A DNA stretch of 56,466 nt, from the NCBI GenBank assembly GCA_002347265.1, contig DDYB01000019.1, forward strand, positions 150,105 through 206,570. Direction: 5' to 3'. How positions within the stretch are numbered: the stretch's first letter is position 1; the number at the start of each line of letters is the position of its first letter. A program made the translations under genes and the position numbers. Source of the stretch: Desulfobacteraceae bacterium UBA2245 (GTDB taxonomy: Bacteria; Desulfobacterota; Desulfobacteria; Desulfobacterales; UBA2245). The notes below the pieces were generated by a model. That model saw only the letters and a list, made by a program, of their open reading frames with translations, had not been told where the DNA came from and searched no databases. This document shows positions 17,420 through 25,266 of this stretch, piece by piece.

Positions 17420-18394
17420 ATGCAGAATGGCGCTTTGAATCCTGAAATTCGGCGGGAGCTCTATGCCGGCATGGTGCTCATCCGCAAATTCGAGGAAAGG
17501 CTGATCGAACTCGCCAAGGAGAAGGCCCGGGTGGTGGGCATGCAGATCCTTGCCGTCGGTCAGGAAGCCGTGGCCGCCGGGGTGGTCAAGGCCCTCGAAC
17601 CGGAGGACGTGATCGTGACCAATCACCGCAGTCATGGCCATCTGCTGGCCAAGGGCGCGGACCCGAAACGCCTGATGGCCGAAATCATGACCAAGGCCAC
17701 GGGTTACAGCAAGGGAAAGGCCGGCACCCTGCACCTGGTCGTTCCGGAAGTGAATGCCATCATGACCTCGACTATTGTGGGCGCGCCGCCTCCTCTGGCG
17801 GTGGGCGCGGCGTTTGCCCAGCAGTACCGGGGGCTGCCGAACATCACGGTCGTGTTTTTCGGCGACGGCGCGGCGGCCGAGGGCAGCGTCCACGAAGCCA
17901 TGAACCTGGCGGCCCTGTGGAAGCTTCCCGTTCTCTTTGTCTGCGAGAACAACGTCTGGGCCGGGGCCCAGTGCCTGGCCGAACATTCCTGTATCGAACA
18001 CATCGTCCAGCGCGCGGCCGCCTACGACATGCCCGGAGAAGCCGTGGACGGCAATGACGCCGAAGCCGTCTACGCCCTGTCGGTTCGAATGGCGAACCAC
18101 TGCCGCAGCGGCCGCGGCCCGGCCCTGATCGAGGCCAACACCTACCGCATGCGGGGTCATGGCGAACACGATCACGGGCATTACATGGACAAGGCCGTGC
18201 TGGAACAATGGGCTGGCCGGTGCCCTGTCCGGCGGCTGCAAGAGCGCCTGATTGCCGAAGGGATTTTGTCGGCGGACCAGTGCGAGGCCATCGATGCGGA
18301 AATGACCGCGGTGGTGAACGATGCCGTGGCGTTCGGCGATGAAAGTCCGTTCCCCGCACCCAAGGCGGCCCTTCAGGATCTCTGGGCGATGTGA
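17420..18394 (+). CDS. 2-oxoacid/acetoin dehydrogenase E1, alpha subunit
   Basis: The 324-residue thiamine-diphosphate subunit has the TPP motif GDGAAAEGSVHEAMNLAALW ending in CENN. The HRSHGH segment is near residue 73 and YRMRGHGEHDH is near the C-terminal third. It is closest in style to acetoin dehydrogenase AcoA and PDH E1 alpha. AAAGGAG before ATG 17420 decides the start. The beta gene follows after 36 bases. No E2 or E3 gene is nearby, so the acyl-carrying partner must be encoded elsewhere. Branched-chain 2-oxoacid dehydrogenase is an alternative. Confidence 0.88.
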   Translation: MQNGALNPEIRRELYAGMVLIRKFEERLIELAKEKARVVGMQILAVGQEAVAAGVVKALEPEDVIVTNHRSHGHLLAKGADPKRLMAEIMTKATGYSKGKAGTLHLVVPEVNAIMTSTIVGAPPPLAVGAAFAQQYRGLPNITVVFFGDGAAAEGSVHEAMNLAALWKLPVLFVCENNVWAGAQCLAEHSCIEHIVQRAAAYDMPGEAVDGNDAEAVYALSVRMANHCRSGRGPALIEANTYRMRGHGEHDHGHYMDKAVLEQWAGRCPVRRLQERLIAEGILSADQCEAIDAEMTAVVNDAVAFGDESPFPAPKAALQDLWAM

Positions 18395-18430
18395 TGTCTG
18401 ATCTTTGATTTACAGCAAAGGAGGTTTTTC

Positions 18431-19414
18431 ATGACGATGCTGTCATTTGGCCAGGCCCTTGGGCAGGCGCTGGATCTGGCCCTGAATATGGATGAAACCG
18501 TTTTTGTGGCCGGCGAAGGCGTCGGCACATCGATCCATCTGGATCCGAATCTTCCCACTTTCGGACTGCTGGATAAATACGGCGCCCGCCGGATCAAGGA
18601 CACCCCGGTCAGCGAGGCCGCAATCGCCGGTCTGGCGGTCGGGGCATCCGCCATGGGCCTCAGGCCCGTGGTGGAAATCATGTTTTTCCCGTTCATAACC
18701 CTGGCCAGCGACATGCTGGTCAATCACGCGGCCAAGCTCCGGTACATGAGCGGCGGCAAATCCTCGTTTCCGCTGACGGTTCGGGTCAAGGCCGGCGTCG
18801 GCTTCGGCGCCGGGTGCCAGCACTCCCACAACCTGGAGGCATGGATCGCCCACAGCCCTGGGCTCAAACTCGCTTTCCCGAGCAATCCGGCCGATGCCAA
18901 AGGCCTGCTGCTCAGCGCCATATTCGATCCCAACCCGGTCGTGTTCGTGGAGGAAATGATGCTCTACTGGATGCAGGGCGAGGTTCCGGAGGGGGATGTG
19001 CGCATTCCTCTGGGCAAAGCCGCAGTGGTTCGGCCGGGGACGGACTGCACCGTCGTCACCTATGGCGGCGCCGTTCATACGGCTCTGCAGGCGGCCGGCG
19101 TTCTGGCCGAAGCCGGCATTTCCCTTGAAATCATCGACCTGCGCACGCTGGTTCCCCTGGATGAGGGCTGCATGCTGGATTCGGTCCGGAAAACCGGGCG
19201 TCTGATCGTGATGCACGACGCCACGCGGTTCTGCGGATTCGGCGCGGAAATCGCCGCCATCGCCGCCGAGAAAGCCTTTGATGCGCTCAAGGCTCCCATT
19301 ATGCGGGTTGCCGCGCCGAACATTCCGGTGCCGGTGTCTCCGCCCCAGGAGGCGGTTTACAAGCCGGGTGCGGACCGGGTCATAGCGGCGACTCGCATCC
19401 TCATGGCGCGTTGA
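18431..19414 (+). CDS. 2-oxoacid/acetoin dehydrogenase E1, beta subunit
   Basis: The 327-residue partner of the preceding alpha subunit. Typical E1-beta marks are FVAGEGVG near 26, DTPVSEAAIAGLAVGASAMG near 57, the GCQHSHNLEAWIAHSPGLK segment with its conserved His pair, and the C-terminal DLRTLVPLD. AAGGAGG (18417-18423) gives a strong ribosome site. Together with alpha it forms the TPP-dependent decarboxylase heterotetramer. Substrate could be pyruvate or acetoin; the sequence alone does not decide. Confidence 0.88.
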   Translation: MTMLSFGQALGQALDLALNMDETVFVAGEGVGTSIHLDPNLPTFGLLDKYGARRIKDTPVSEAAIAGLAVGASAMGLRPVVEIMFFPFITLASDMLVNHAAKLRYMSGGKSSFPLTVRVKAGVGFGAGCQHSHNLEAWIAHSPGLKLAFPSNPADAKGLLLSAIFDPNPVVFVEEMMLYWMQGEVPEGDVRIPLGKAAVVRPGTDCTVVTYGGAVHTALQAAGVLAEAGISLEIIDLRTLVPLDEGCMLDSVRKTGRLIVMHDATRFCGFGAEIAAIAAEKAFDALKAPIMRVAAPNIPVPVSPPQEAVYKPGADRVIAATRILMAR

Positions 19415-19428
19415 TTTGAAATTCTGGG

Positions 19429-19477
19429 CCGCGGAATCATTGAGAGGGACGCGCCCTCCTTGACAGCGGTTCCGCGG
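19429..19477. other. Nested inverted repeat between the E1-beta and FKBP genes
   Basis: CCGCGGAA (19429-19436) pairs with TTCCGCGG (19470-19477). Inside it GAGGG (19444-19448) pairs with CCCTC (19454-19458). It is followed by a run of A, not T, on the plus strand. It may end the E1 message or act as an mRNA structure, but it does not meet intrinsic-terminator criteria. Confidence 0.5.
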
Positions 19478-19528
19478 AGGAGTAAAAAAAAAGAAAATTT
19501 GCTGTTAACCTTTTGAAAGGATGCTTTC

Positions 19529-20260
19529 ATGAAACAGATTCTCTGCGCGGTTCTGGCGGTTTTCCTGGTGACGGTTGGCTGTACGGCTGAAGAAAAGAAG
19601 GCCGAGGTGAAAAAAGCTGAACTGAGCAGCCCCAAGGATAAGGTCAGTTACGGAATCGGCATGAATATCGGCCGGAACTTCTCCCAGCAGGAGTTCGACG
19701 TGAATCCCGATATTCTCGCCCAGGGGATAAAGGACGTGCTGGCCGGCGGCCCGACCCTGATGACCGAAGAGGAAGCCCAGACCACCCTGATGAATTTTCA
19801 GCAGGAAATGGCGGCCAAGCATCAGGCCAAACTTAAAGAGCTTGCCGAAAAGAACAGGCTGGCGGGCGAAGCCTTCATGGCTGAAAACGCCAAGAAGGAA
19901 GGCGTCGTCACCCTGCCCAGCGGTCTTCAGTACAAGGTTCTCGTGGAAGGAACCGGCAAAATTCCGGGCGAAGATGACATGGTGACCGTCAACTACAAAG
20001 GCACCCTGATCGACGGCAAGGAGTTCGACAGCTCCTACAAGCGCGGCGAACCGGCCACATTTCCGCTCGCCGGAGTGATTCCCGGCTGGACCGAAGCGCT
20101 GCAGTTGATGAAGGAAGGGGCTAAGTGGCAGCTCTTTATTCCGTCGGCCCTGGCTTACGGCGAGCGCGGCGCGGGACCGGACATCACTCCGAATTCGAGC
20201 CTGATTTTCGAAGTGGAACTGATCTCGATTCAGCCGAAAGAGAACGTGGAAAAACCCTGA
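19529..20260 (+). CDS. FKBP-type peptidyl-prolyl isomerase lipoprotein (FkpA/Mip-like)
   Basis: The 243-residue protein starts with a lipoprotein signal (VTVGC, lipidated C18). An FkpA/Mip N-terminal dimerisation domain follows (YGIGMNIGRNF at about 41, helical KHQAKLKELAEKNR). The FKBP domain lies at about 130-236, with VTVNYKGTLIDGKEFDSS, FPLAGVIPGWTEALQLM and IPSALAYGERG. It should act as a folding catalyst/chaperone anchored in the envelope. Full length and without obvious defects. It stands alone, between a hairpin upstream and a terminator-like hairpin downstream. Confidence 0.93.
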   Translation: MKQILCAVLAVFLVTVGCTAEEKKAEVKKAELSSPKDKVSYGIGMNIGRNFSQQEFDVNPDILAQGIKDVLAGGPTLMTEEEAQTTLMNFQQEMAAKHQAKLKELAEKNRLAGEAFMAENAKKEGVVTLPSGLQYKVLVEGTGKIPGEDDMVTVNYKGTLIDGKEFDSSYKRGEPATFPLAGVIPGWTEALQLMKEGAKWQLFIPSALAYGERGAGPDITPNSSLIFEVELISIQPKENVEKP

Positions 20261-20307
20261 TTTGAGATTGAGGGGCCGCCGGGTCGATGAACCCGGCGGC
20301 TCTCAAA
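20261..20307. terminator. Terminator-like hairpin between convergent genes
   Basis: GCCGCCGGGT (20275-20284) pairs perfectly with ACCCGGCGGC (20291-20300) around a 6-base loop. The outer arms TTTGAGA and TCTCAAA add a second stem. It lies between the FKBP gene and the convergent Fe-S protein gene. The T-run is poor on both strands, so termination is inferred from stem strength and position. Confidence 0.6.
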
Positions 20308-20316
20308 TCGATATTT

Positions 20317-21195
20317 TCATTCCGTTGTCCTGACCCTGACTGTCCGTTTGGGGGCAAGCCCTTCCAGCGAATAGGAGATCGCTCCGAACTTGCAGGACTC
20401 ATTCAGGCATTTCAGACACCGGATGCAGTCGGTCTGGTTGGGTTCCTCGTAGAATTTGATGCCCATCGGACAATCCCGGAAGCAGGCCTCGCAGCGGGTG
20501 CACCGGTCCGGATGATGCACCATCTTGAAGACACTGATGCGGTTGAACAGGGAATAAATCGCGCCCAGCGGGCAGACCGTCCGGCAGAAGGGCCTTTTGG
20601 AAAACACCATCCAGAGCAGAAAAACACCCAGCCAGAACAGCTTGCTGTAAAAGAGCCATCCGATCATCTCTCTGAGCTCCGGCTTGAGCCCCATCAGGGG
20701 AATGCCCGCTTCCAGAGTGCCGGCCGGACAGACGTATTTGCAGAACCAGGGCGCGCCGTATCCGAACTCATCCACGGCCATCAGGGGCAAAATAAATATG
20801 AACAGGGCCAGAAACACGTATTTCCCATAGGTCAGAACCTTCGGAATGGCGAACTTTCGCGAAGGAATCTTGTGAATCAGTTCCTGCAGGAGGCCGAAGG
20901 GACACAGCCAGGCGCAGGGCATGCGGCCGGCGATGCTGCCGATGAATCCCAGAAATCCGATCACGTAAAGCCCCAGATGGGGATGGCCGGGTGTGAAGGA
21001 GGGCCTCACGCCGGCCATGAAATTCTGAATGGCGCCCAGGGGGCAGGCGCCGGTGGCGGCCGGGCAGGAATAGCAGTTCAGCCCCGGCGTGCAGACGGCT
21101 TTGAGTTCCCCCTGGTAGATGTTCCGGGTGAAGGGAAACTTCCAGCTGGCGTTGCTCAGGAAAACGGCCGCAATCTGTATCCATCTTCTCAGCAT
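20317..21195 (-). CDS. NapH-like membrane protein with 4Fe-4S ferredoxin sites
   Basis: A 292-residue inner-membrane electron-transfer protein. The membrane half has several Cys-rich loops as in NapH/RdxA/CcoG-type proteins (CYSCPAATGACPLGA, CAWLCPFG, CKYVCPAG, CRTVCPLG). The C-terminus carries two ferredoxin-type sites, CTRCEACFRDCP and CIRCLKCLNESC. Such proteins pass electrons from the quinone pool to periplasmic or cytoplasmic acceptors. A 47-residue CxxC protein is encoded 4 bases upstream, so the two are almost certainly one unit. The terminal acceptor is not encoded nearby. Confidence 0.88.
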   Translation of the reverse strand: MLRRWIQIAAVFLSNASWKFPFTRNIYQGELKAVCTPGLNCYSCPAATGACPLGAIQNFMAGVRPSFTPGHPHLGLYVIGFLGFIGSIAGRMPCAWLCPFGLLQELIHKIPSRKFAIPKVLTYGKYVFLALFIFILPLMAVDEFGYGAPWFCKYVCPAGTLEAGIPLMGLKPELREMIGWLFYSKLFWLGVFLLWMVFSKRPFCRTVCPLGAIYSLFNRISVFKMVHHPDRCTRCEACFRDCPMGIKFYEEPNQTDCIRCLKCLNESCKFGAISYSLEGLAPKRTVRVRTTE

Positions 21196-21199
21196 GAAT

Positions 21200-21343
21200 T
21201 CACCCGATTCCCATGCAGTCGAGGCAGATGCGAACGGCCTTGTTCAGCACCACGGCCACATCGTTCATGTGAATTCCGACGATCAGAAGGATCAGAAAGA
21301 AGATCATCGTCCCAAAGGCGATTCGGCTCGATTTTTTATCCAT
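21200..21343 (-). CDS. Small CD1871A-family CXXC membrane protein
   Basis: A short 47-residue gene: MDKKSSRIAFGTM, a membrane helix (about 11-23), and a C-terminal VRICLDCMGIG. This matches the CD1871A-type CXXC proteins, whose tail has the form C-L-x-C-x-G-I-G and which are typically encoded beside NapH-like Fe-S proteins. GGGGG lies 6 bases before the ATG at 21343, and the stop is 4 bases before the next gene. Likely a membrane-bound redox or accessory subunit of the adjacent 4Fe-4S protein; no biochemical role is established. Confidence 0.8.
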   Translation of the reverse strand: MDKKSSRIAFGTMIFFLILLIVGIHMNDVAVVLNKAVRICLDCMGIG

Positions 21344-21480
21344 GATTTCCCCCGGCTTAAAATGGACGGGTTTCGCCTGAGCTGAAGATTTCTTGAATTA
21401 TATGAAGAAAAGTGCGGCCAAGTCAAGAAAGCCGGCGGATTCAAACCGGAAACCGGATTTGAAAAACAAGAATCAGGCCG

Positions 21481-21596
21481 TCAGGCAAGGCGCGCGGCGA
21501 TGCGACAAGCGCAGCATATTCAAGCATATGTGAGCATTGGCGAGAGCCGTGCAACGCTGAATGGCGGCCTCAGGCGCAGTTTTTCAACAGCCTGTC
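21481..21596. repeat. Dispersed intergenic repeat, copy 2
   Basis: 21520-21594 matches window positions 1-75. The GC-rich stretch 21481-21519 probably belongs to the same unit, whose left part is cut off in copy 1. It fills the gap between the CXXC protein gene and the beta-CASP nuclease gene. Nothing else is seen in 21344-21619. Confidence 0.8.
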
Positions 21597-21619
21597 AAAT
21601 GCGGTGGCCAGGGTTCGAT

Positions 21620-23200
21620 CTATCGAATTTGAAGGGTTTCGCCGGCCTTGGGCACAACGGCGGCATATCCTTTCTGGCGCAGCGTTTCGGCAAAGGCCAG
21701 GGCCTGATCCTCCTCGCCGTGCACCACGGCGATCTTCTTGACGCGCAGGTTGGATTCGGCCAGAAAGCGCAGCATTTCATTCTTGTCCGCATGGGCGCTG
21801 AACCCTCCGATCCTGGCCACGTGGGCTTTGAGCGGATAGACCTTGTTGAGAAACTTCAGCAGGGGCGCAGCGCCGTTTCTTCCCGCCTTCTCGTAGACAT
21901 CTCCCTGTTCGAGGATTCTGCGGCCCAGGGTGTTTTCCGCCATGTATCCGACAATCAGAATGGTGTTTCTGGGGTTGTGAATCTTGTACCGGAGGTGGTG
22001 GAGGATCCGCCCGGCCTCGCACATTCCGGATGCGGAGATGACGATGTGGGGCTTTTCTTCGCGCATCAGGGCCATGGACTCATCAACGCTGGACACGAAA
22101 TGGATCTGCCGGAAGGAAAAGGGGTTTATGCCCTGTTCCAGAAATGTTTCATGGGTCTCCCGGTCGTAGAGTTCGGGGTGTTCGCCGAAAACCTTCGTCA
22201 AATTGACGGCCAGGGGGCTGTCCACATACACCGGAAGTTTGGGCGTTTCCCCGGCATCGTAGAGCTCGTGCAGCACATAGAGCAGTTCCTGGGTCCGGCC
22301 GAAGGCAAAAGAAGGAATCAGAATCGTTCCGCGCCGGTCATAGGTCTCGAGCACCACCTTTTTCAGATGGGGCTTGAGCTCGACCGTCGGTTCATGAAGA
22401 CGGTTTCCGTAGGTGCTCTCCATGATCAGAAGATCCAGATCGCGATCGGATTCCTCGAAATTCAGGGTTGGGTTTTTCAGAATGGGCTTGTCGAACCGCC
22501 CGATGTCGCCGGTAAAGCCGATATTGCAGCAGTTCCCGTTTTCCCGGGCCTTGACGATGCTGAAGGCCGATCCGAGAATGTGGCCGGCCTCGTAAAAGGT
22601 GCAGGTCATCTTCTGGCCCACGGTCACCGGAGTCCGGTAGGGATATCCGTCAAAAAAGCGCAGGGCGTGTTCCGCGTCAAAGGTTGTATAAAGCGGCTCA
22701 ACGCCCTGAAGCCGATACTTTGCAATCATTTCGTTGATGGCCTCGGCGTTGAGCTCGTTGCGGTCTTTTTTGAGCAGTTCCCGAATTTTTTTGCCCTCGG
22801 CCTTGGATACGGATTGCCCTGAGCCGCCGCCCTTGATTTCCATCAGCAGATTGCGGACGGTTTTGTAGTTGAGGTATTGCGCGTCGGATTCCTGAATGTG
22901 CGCCGAATCCAGAAGCAGATAGTTGCAGGAATCCACCGTGGCCCGGGTGGTGATGACGCGCCCGGGAAAATGGTTCTTGGTCATCAGGGGAATTCTGCCG
23001 GAATGATCGATATGGGCGTGAGAGAGGAGGATGTTGGTGACAAGCGCCGGATCAAAGGGAATAACGCGGTTTTTCTCCTCGCTCTGTTTTCTGCGTCCCT
23101 GAAACATGCCGCAGTCGAAAAGCACATGGTCGGTTTCCGTGGACAGCATATGCATGGAGCCGGTGACTTCACGGGCTGCTCCGTAAAAAGTGACGTGCAT
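21620..23200 (-). CDS. MBL-fold beta-CASP ribonuclease (KH-less CPSF-like)
   Basis: The 526-residue metallo-beta-lactamase protein has the zinc signature SHAHIDHSGRIP near residue 60, GHILGSAF and FTGDIGRFDKP. The beta-CASP region follows, with ESTYGNR, IPSFAFGRTQELL, SASGMCEAGRI and GGFSAHADKNEM (last His/Asp). Bacterial members are RNA-processing nucleases related to CPSF73 and TTHA0252. An insert at about 120-180 is rich in Lys/Glu. A promoter with TTGCAT and TATATA lies upstream. Confidence 0.9.
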   Translation of the reverse strand: MHVTFYGAAREVTGSMHMLSTETDHVLFDCGMFQGRRKQSEEKNRVIPFDPALVTNILLSHAHIDHSGRIPLMTKNHFPGRVITTRATVDSCNYLLLDSAHIQESDAQYLNYKTVRNLLMEIKGGGSGQSVSKAEGKKIRELLKKDRNELNAEAINEMIAKYRLQGVEPLYTTFDAEHALRFFDGYPYRTPVTVGQKMTCTFYEAGHILGSAFSIVKARENGNCCNIGFTGDIGRFDKPILKNPTLNFEESDRDLDLLIMESTYGNRLHEPTVELKPHLKKVVLETYDRRGTILIPSFAFGRTQELLYVLHELYDAGETPKLPVYVDSPLAVNLTKVFGEHPELYDRETHETFLEQGINPFSFRQIHFVSSVDESMALMREEKPHIVISASGMCEAGRILHHLRYKIHNPRNTILIVGYMAENTLGRRILEQGDVYEKAGRNGAAPLLKFLNKVYPLKAHVARIGGFSAHADKNEMLRFLAESNLRVKKIAVVHGEEDQALAFAETLRQKGYAAVVPKAGETLQIR

Positions 23201-23286
23201 GATTTCTCTCCTTTATTAGGGGAACCAGCGATGCCGGCCGTTAAAAGCCGGAAAAGCATTCCGTGCCGGATGTTCTTTCAAGAGGT

Positions 23287-23314
23287 TATATAAAGGATTT
23301 CTTTCAGGATGCAA
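23287..23314 (-). promoter_or_regulatory. Promoter candidate for the beta-CASP gene
   Basis: On the minus strand, -35 TTGCAT (23314-23309) and -10 TATATA (23292-23287) are separated by 16 bases. The start codon of the nuclease gene is 86 bases downstream. Confidence 0.5.
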
Positions 23315-23326
23315 CCCTGTTTTTGC

Positions 23327-23355
23327 TTGACGGCTGGAATTGCGGCGTTTAAAAA
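23327..23355 (+). promoter_or_regulatory. Promoter candidate for the HD-domain gene
   Basis: TTGACG (23327-23332), a 17-base spacer and TAAAAA (23350-23355) lie about 83 bases before the HD gene, back to back with the divergent nuclease promoter. Confidence 0.45.
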
Positions 23356-23438
23356 TCAGCTTTCCGCCGTCATGACCACAGAATTCCAGGGTCTCGGCGG
23401 CCGAATCTACCCTTTGGCGCTTTGCGAGACCGTCAACC

Positions 23439-23882
23439 ATGAATCTGATCGAACACTCATTGAAAATCGCCCTGAAAGCGCATGCGGGGCAGAAGGACAA
23501 GGCCGGATGGCCCTATGTGCTGCATCCGATTCGAATGATGCTAAAAATGGACTCCGAGATCGGAATGTCGGCGGCGCTTCTGCACGACGTCCTGGAGGAT
23601 TCGAGCCTTACGGCCGAAGACCTTCGAAAGGAAGGCATTCCCTCAAAGGTCGTCGAGGCGGTGCTGAGCCTGACCCGGCAGGAAAACGAACCCTACGAGG
23701 ATTTCATCGAGCGCGCGGCGAGAAACCCGATCGCCCGCAAGGTCAAAAAGGCCGATCTGGAAGACAACATCGATCTGCTCAGGCTTCGTGAAATCAACGA
23801 CCGGGATGTGGAACGGCTGAAAAAGTATCATATCGCCTGGAACCGGATAAAAAGCGTTCCGGCTGAAAAAGGAGAGGCCTGA
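23439..23882 (+). CDS. HD-domain phosphohydrolase, RelA/SpoT-hydrolase-like
   Basis: A 147-residue single HD domain. Metal residues are H29 in YVLHP, the H49-D50 pair in ALLHDVLEDSS, and a late Asp in KKADLEDNIDLLR. The spacing HAGQxxxxGxPYxxHP followed by LLHDxxED is that of SpoT/MESH1-type (p)ppGpp hydrolases, but there is no synthetase or regulatory domain. It may be a small alarmone hydrolase or another nucleotide phosphohydrolase. The stop and the next ATG share one base (TGATG), so it is coupled to the following gene. Confidence 0.85.
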   Translation: MNLIEHSLKIALKAHAGQKDKAGWPYVLHPIRMMLKMDSEIGMSAALLHDVLEDSSLTAEDLRKEGIPSKVVEAVLSLTRQENEPYEDFIERAARNPIARKVKKADLEDNIDLLRLREINDRDVERLKKYHIAWNRIKSVPAEKGEA

Positions 23883-24391
23883 TGGAGACAAAGATTTTTC
23901 AGAATATGGAAGCGCCGGAGCTGAGAAAATATATCGAATTCCTGCTCCGGCACTACCGGGTGATGGACGCCTTCTGGTTCATCTATGTGAACGAGCGCTT
24001 TGATCAGCCGACGGCCGAGAAAATCAACGAACAGGTGTGGGGCCGCGTGGCCGGCATGGCGGCATCCGACCTGATAGAGCGGTTCGACATTCAGGAAAGG
24101 GGGCTGAAGGGCTTTGTGAAGGCCCTGAAATATTTCCCCTGGCACATTCTGGTCGGATACCAGATTCAGGAATTCGACGACGAGGTGATCCTCACCGTGC
24201 CCTCCTGTCCCACCCAGGCGGCGAGGCTGAAAAGAGGGCTTGGCGAATATGTGTGCAAGTACATGCACCAGAAGGAATTCGAAAGCTTTGCCCATGCCGT
24301 GGACGACCGCATCCGGGTCGAATGCTGCTTTGCTCCGCCCGACCCGCACCCCGAGGAGATGTTCTGCAAGTGGCGTTTCTTTCTGGTCTAA
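23882..24391 (+). CDS. Uncharacterised protein (DUF6125-like)
   Basis: A soluble 169-residue protein coupled to the HD gene. The first half is mostly helical (ELRKYIEFLLRHYRVMDAFWF). The second half holds HILVGYQIQEFDDEVILTVPSCPTQAARLKRGLGEYVCKYMH and ends CCFAPPDPHPEEMFCKWRFFLV. Conserved-looking Cys (PSCPTQ, YVCKYMH, ECCFAPPD, FCKWRF) suggest a metal or redox site. The family is seen in anaerobic deltaproteobacteria and archaea; I do not know a function. The DUF number is from memory. Confidence 0.7.
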   Translation: METKIFQNMEAPELRKYIEFLLRHYRVMDAFWFIYVNERFDQPTAEKINEQVWGRVAGMAASDLIERFDIQERGLKGFVKALKYFPWHILVGYQIQEFDDEVILTVPSCPTQAARLKRGLGEYVCKYMHQKEFESFAHAVDDRIRVECCFAPPDPHPEEMFCKWRFFLV

Positions 24392-24457
24392 ACGGGCGAG
24401 CGGAGCAATCGTGGACAAAGGTGAGAGGATGGACCGCGTAATGATAGGGGGCCTGTC

Positions 24458-25108
24458 ATGTCTGAGTTGATTCCGAAGCACGGCGGCTACCGCAAGTTAA
24501 AAAGCTTTCAGATGGCGCAGCTGGTTTATGATGTAACGGTACGCTTCTGCGGCAAATACATCGACCGGCGAAGCCGCACCCACGACCAGATGGTGCAGGC
24601 GGCACGCAGCGGTGTGCAGAATATCGCCGAGGGATCGAAGGCCTCGGCGACTTCGAAGAAGACCGAACTCAAGCTCACGCAGGTGGCGCGAGCGAGCCTG
24701 GAGGAGTTGAAGCTCGACTATGAAGATTTTCTGCGTCAGCGGGAATTGACGCTTTGGGAGCGTGACAATCCGCTCCGCCAGGAGCTGATTGATCGGCGCT
24801 GCCAGACCGCCGATGACGTGGCGGGATGGGTTGTGAAAACGGCAAATACGAGTGGACGATGTGGACGAACTGGACAGTCTGGACCGCTTGTTAACAAGGA
24901 TGCGCCGTTCACAGGGTCAACACGGTCCACTCTGTCCACAAAAATTTACCCCGAAATTTCGGCCAACGCCGCCCTGGTTCTTTTAACCGTGGCCTGTTCG
25001 CTTCTCGACCGTCAAGTCGCACGCCTGGCGAAGGATTTCGAGAATGAAGGCGGTTTTACCGAGCGCCTTTTCAGGGTGCGGGCAGCCGAGCGGAGAAAGA
25101 AACCATAA
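24458..25108 (+). CDS. Four-helix-bundle suffix-domain protein
   Basis: The 216-residue protein resembles the bundle proteins of the 23S-rRNA-intervening-sequence family. The N-terminal part has MAQLVYDVTVRFCGKYI, then MVQAARSGVQNIAEGSKAS, a typical Q-A-A-R-S-x-x-x-N-I-A-E-G family motif. The C-terminal suffix starts near residue 165 (ISANAALVLLTVACSLLDRQV). Between them (about 130-163) is a low-complexity Thr/Ser/Gly insert encoded by GGAC/GTCC repeats that can fold into a hairpin. AGGGGGCC precedes the ATG. Role unknown; such genes are often variable between strains and lie here next to a mobile region. Confidence 0.8.
   Translation: MSELIPKHGGYRKLKSFQMAQLVYDVTVRFCGKYIDRRSRTHDQMVQAARSGVQNIAEGSKASATSKKTELKLTQVARASLEELKLDYEDFLRQRELTLWERDNPLRQELIDRRCQTADDVAGWVVKTANTSGRCGRTGQSGPLVNKDAPFTGSTRSTLSTKIYPEISANAALVLLTVACSLLDRQVARLAKDFENEGGFTERLFRVRAAERRKKP
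24871..24938. repeat. GGAC/GTCC inverted repeat inside the four-helix-bundle gene
   Basis: TGGACAGTCTGGACCG (24871-24886) pairs with CGGTCCACTCTGTCCA (24923-24938) with two mismatches. Extra GTGGAC units stand just upstream, and the loop holds the palindrome CTTGTTAACAAG (24887-24898). The repeat is translated as an irregular linker, which suggests a repeat insertion tolerated between two domains. Confidence 0.75.
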
Positions 25109-25120
25109 ACAACACTGTAT

Positions 25121-25193
25121 CGCTGTGGTCGGACCAAGACAACAACTTGATATAAAAGTAATTGGCTTGATAAATCGCCCGAAATTCAGCTTA
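25121..25193. repeat. Repeat R1, copy A (left flank of the accessory region)
   Basis: About 73 bases, including GTCGGACCA, GACAACAACTTGATAT and GCTTGATAAATC, recur at 32944-33019 in the same orientation. It begins 13 bases after the four-helix-bundle stop codon. The two copies bracket the glycosyltransferase cassette. Confidence 0.85.
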
Positions 25194-25266
25194 GGGCATC
25201 TCGAGGACGTCTTGGGGACATCCTATATCCTCTCTGCCAACACAATTTTTAAAAATAAAAAAGAAA

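Noticed and set aside
21500..22822. 440-codon plus-strand frame antisense to the beta-CASP nuclease
   Set aside because: No domain and no ribosome site; it also runs through the dispersed repeat.
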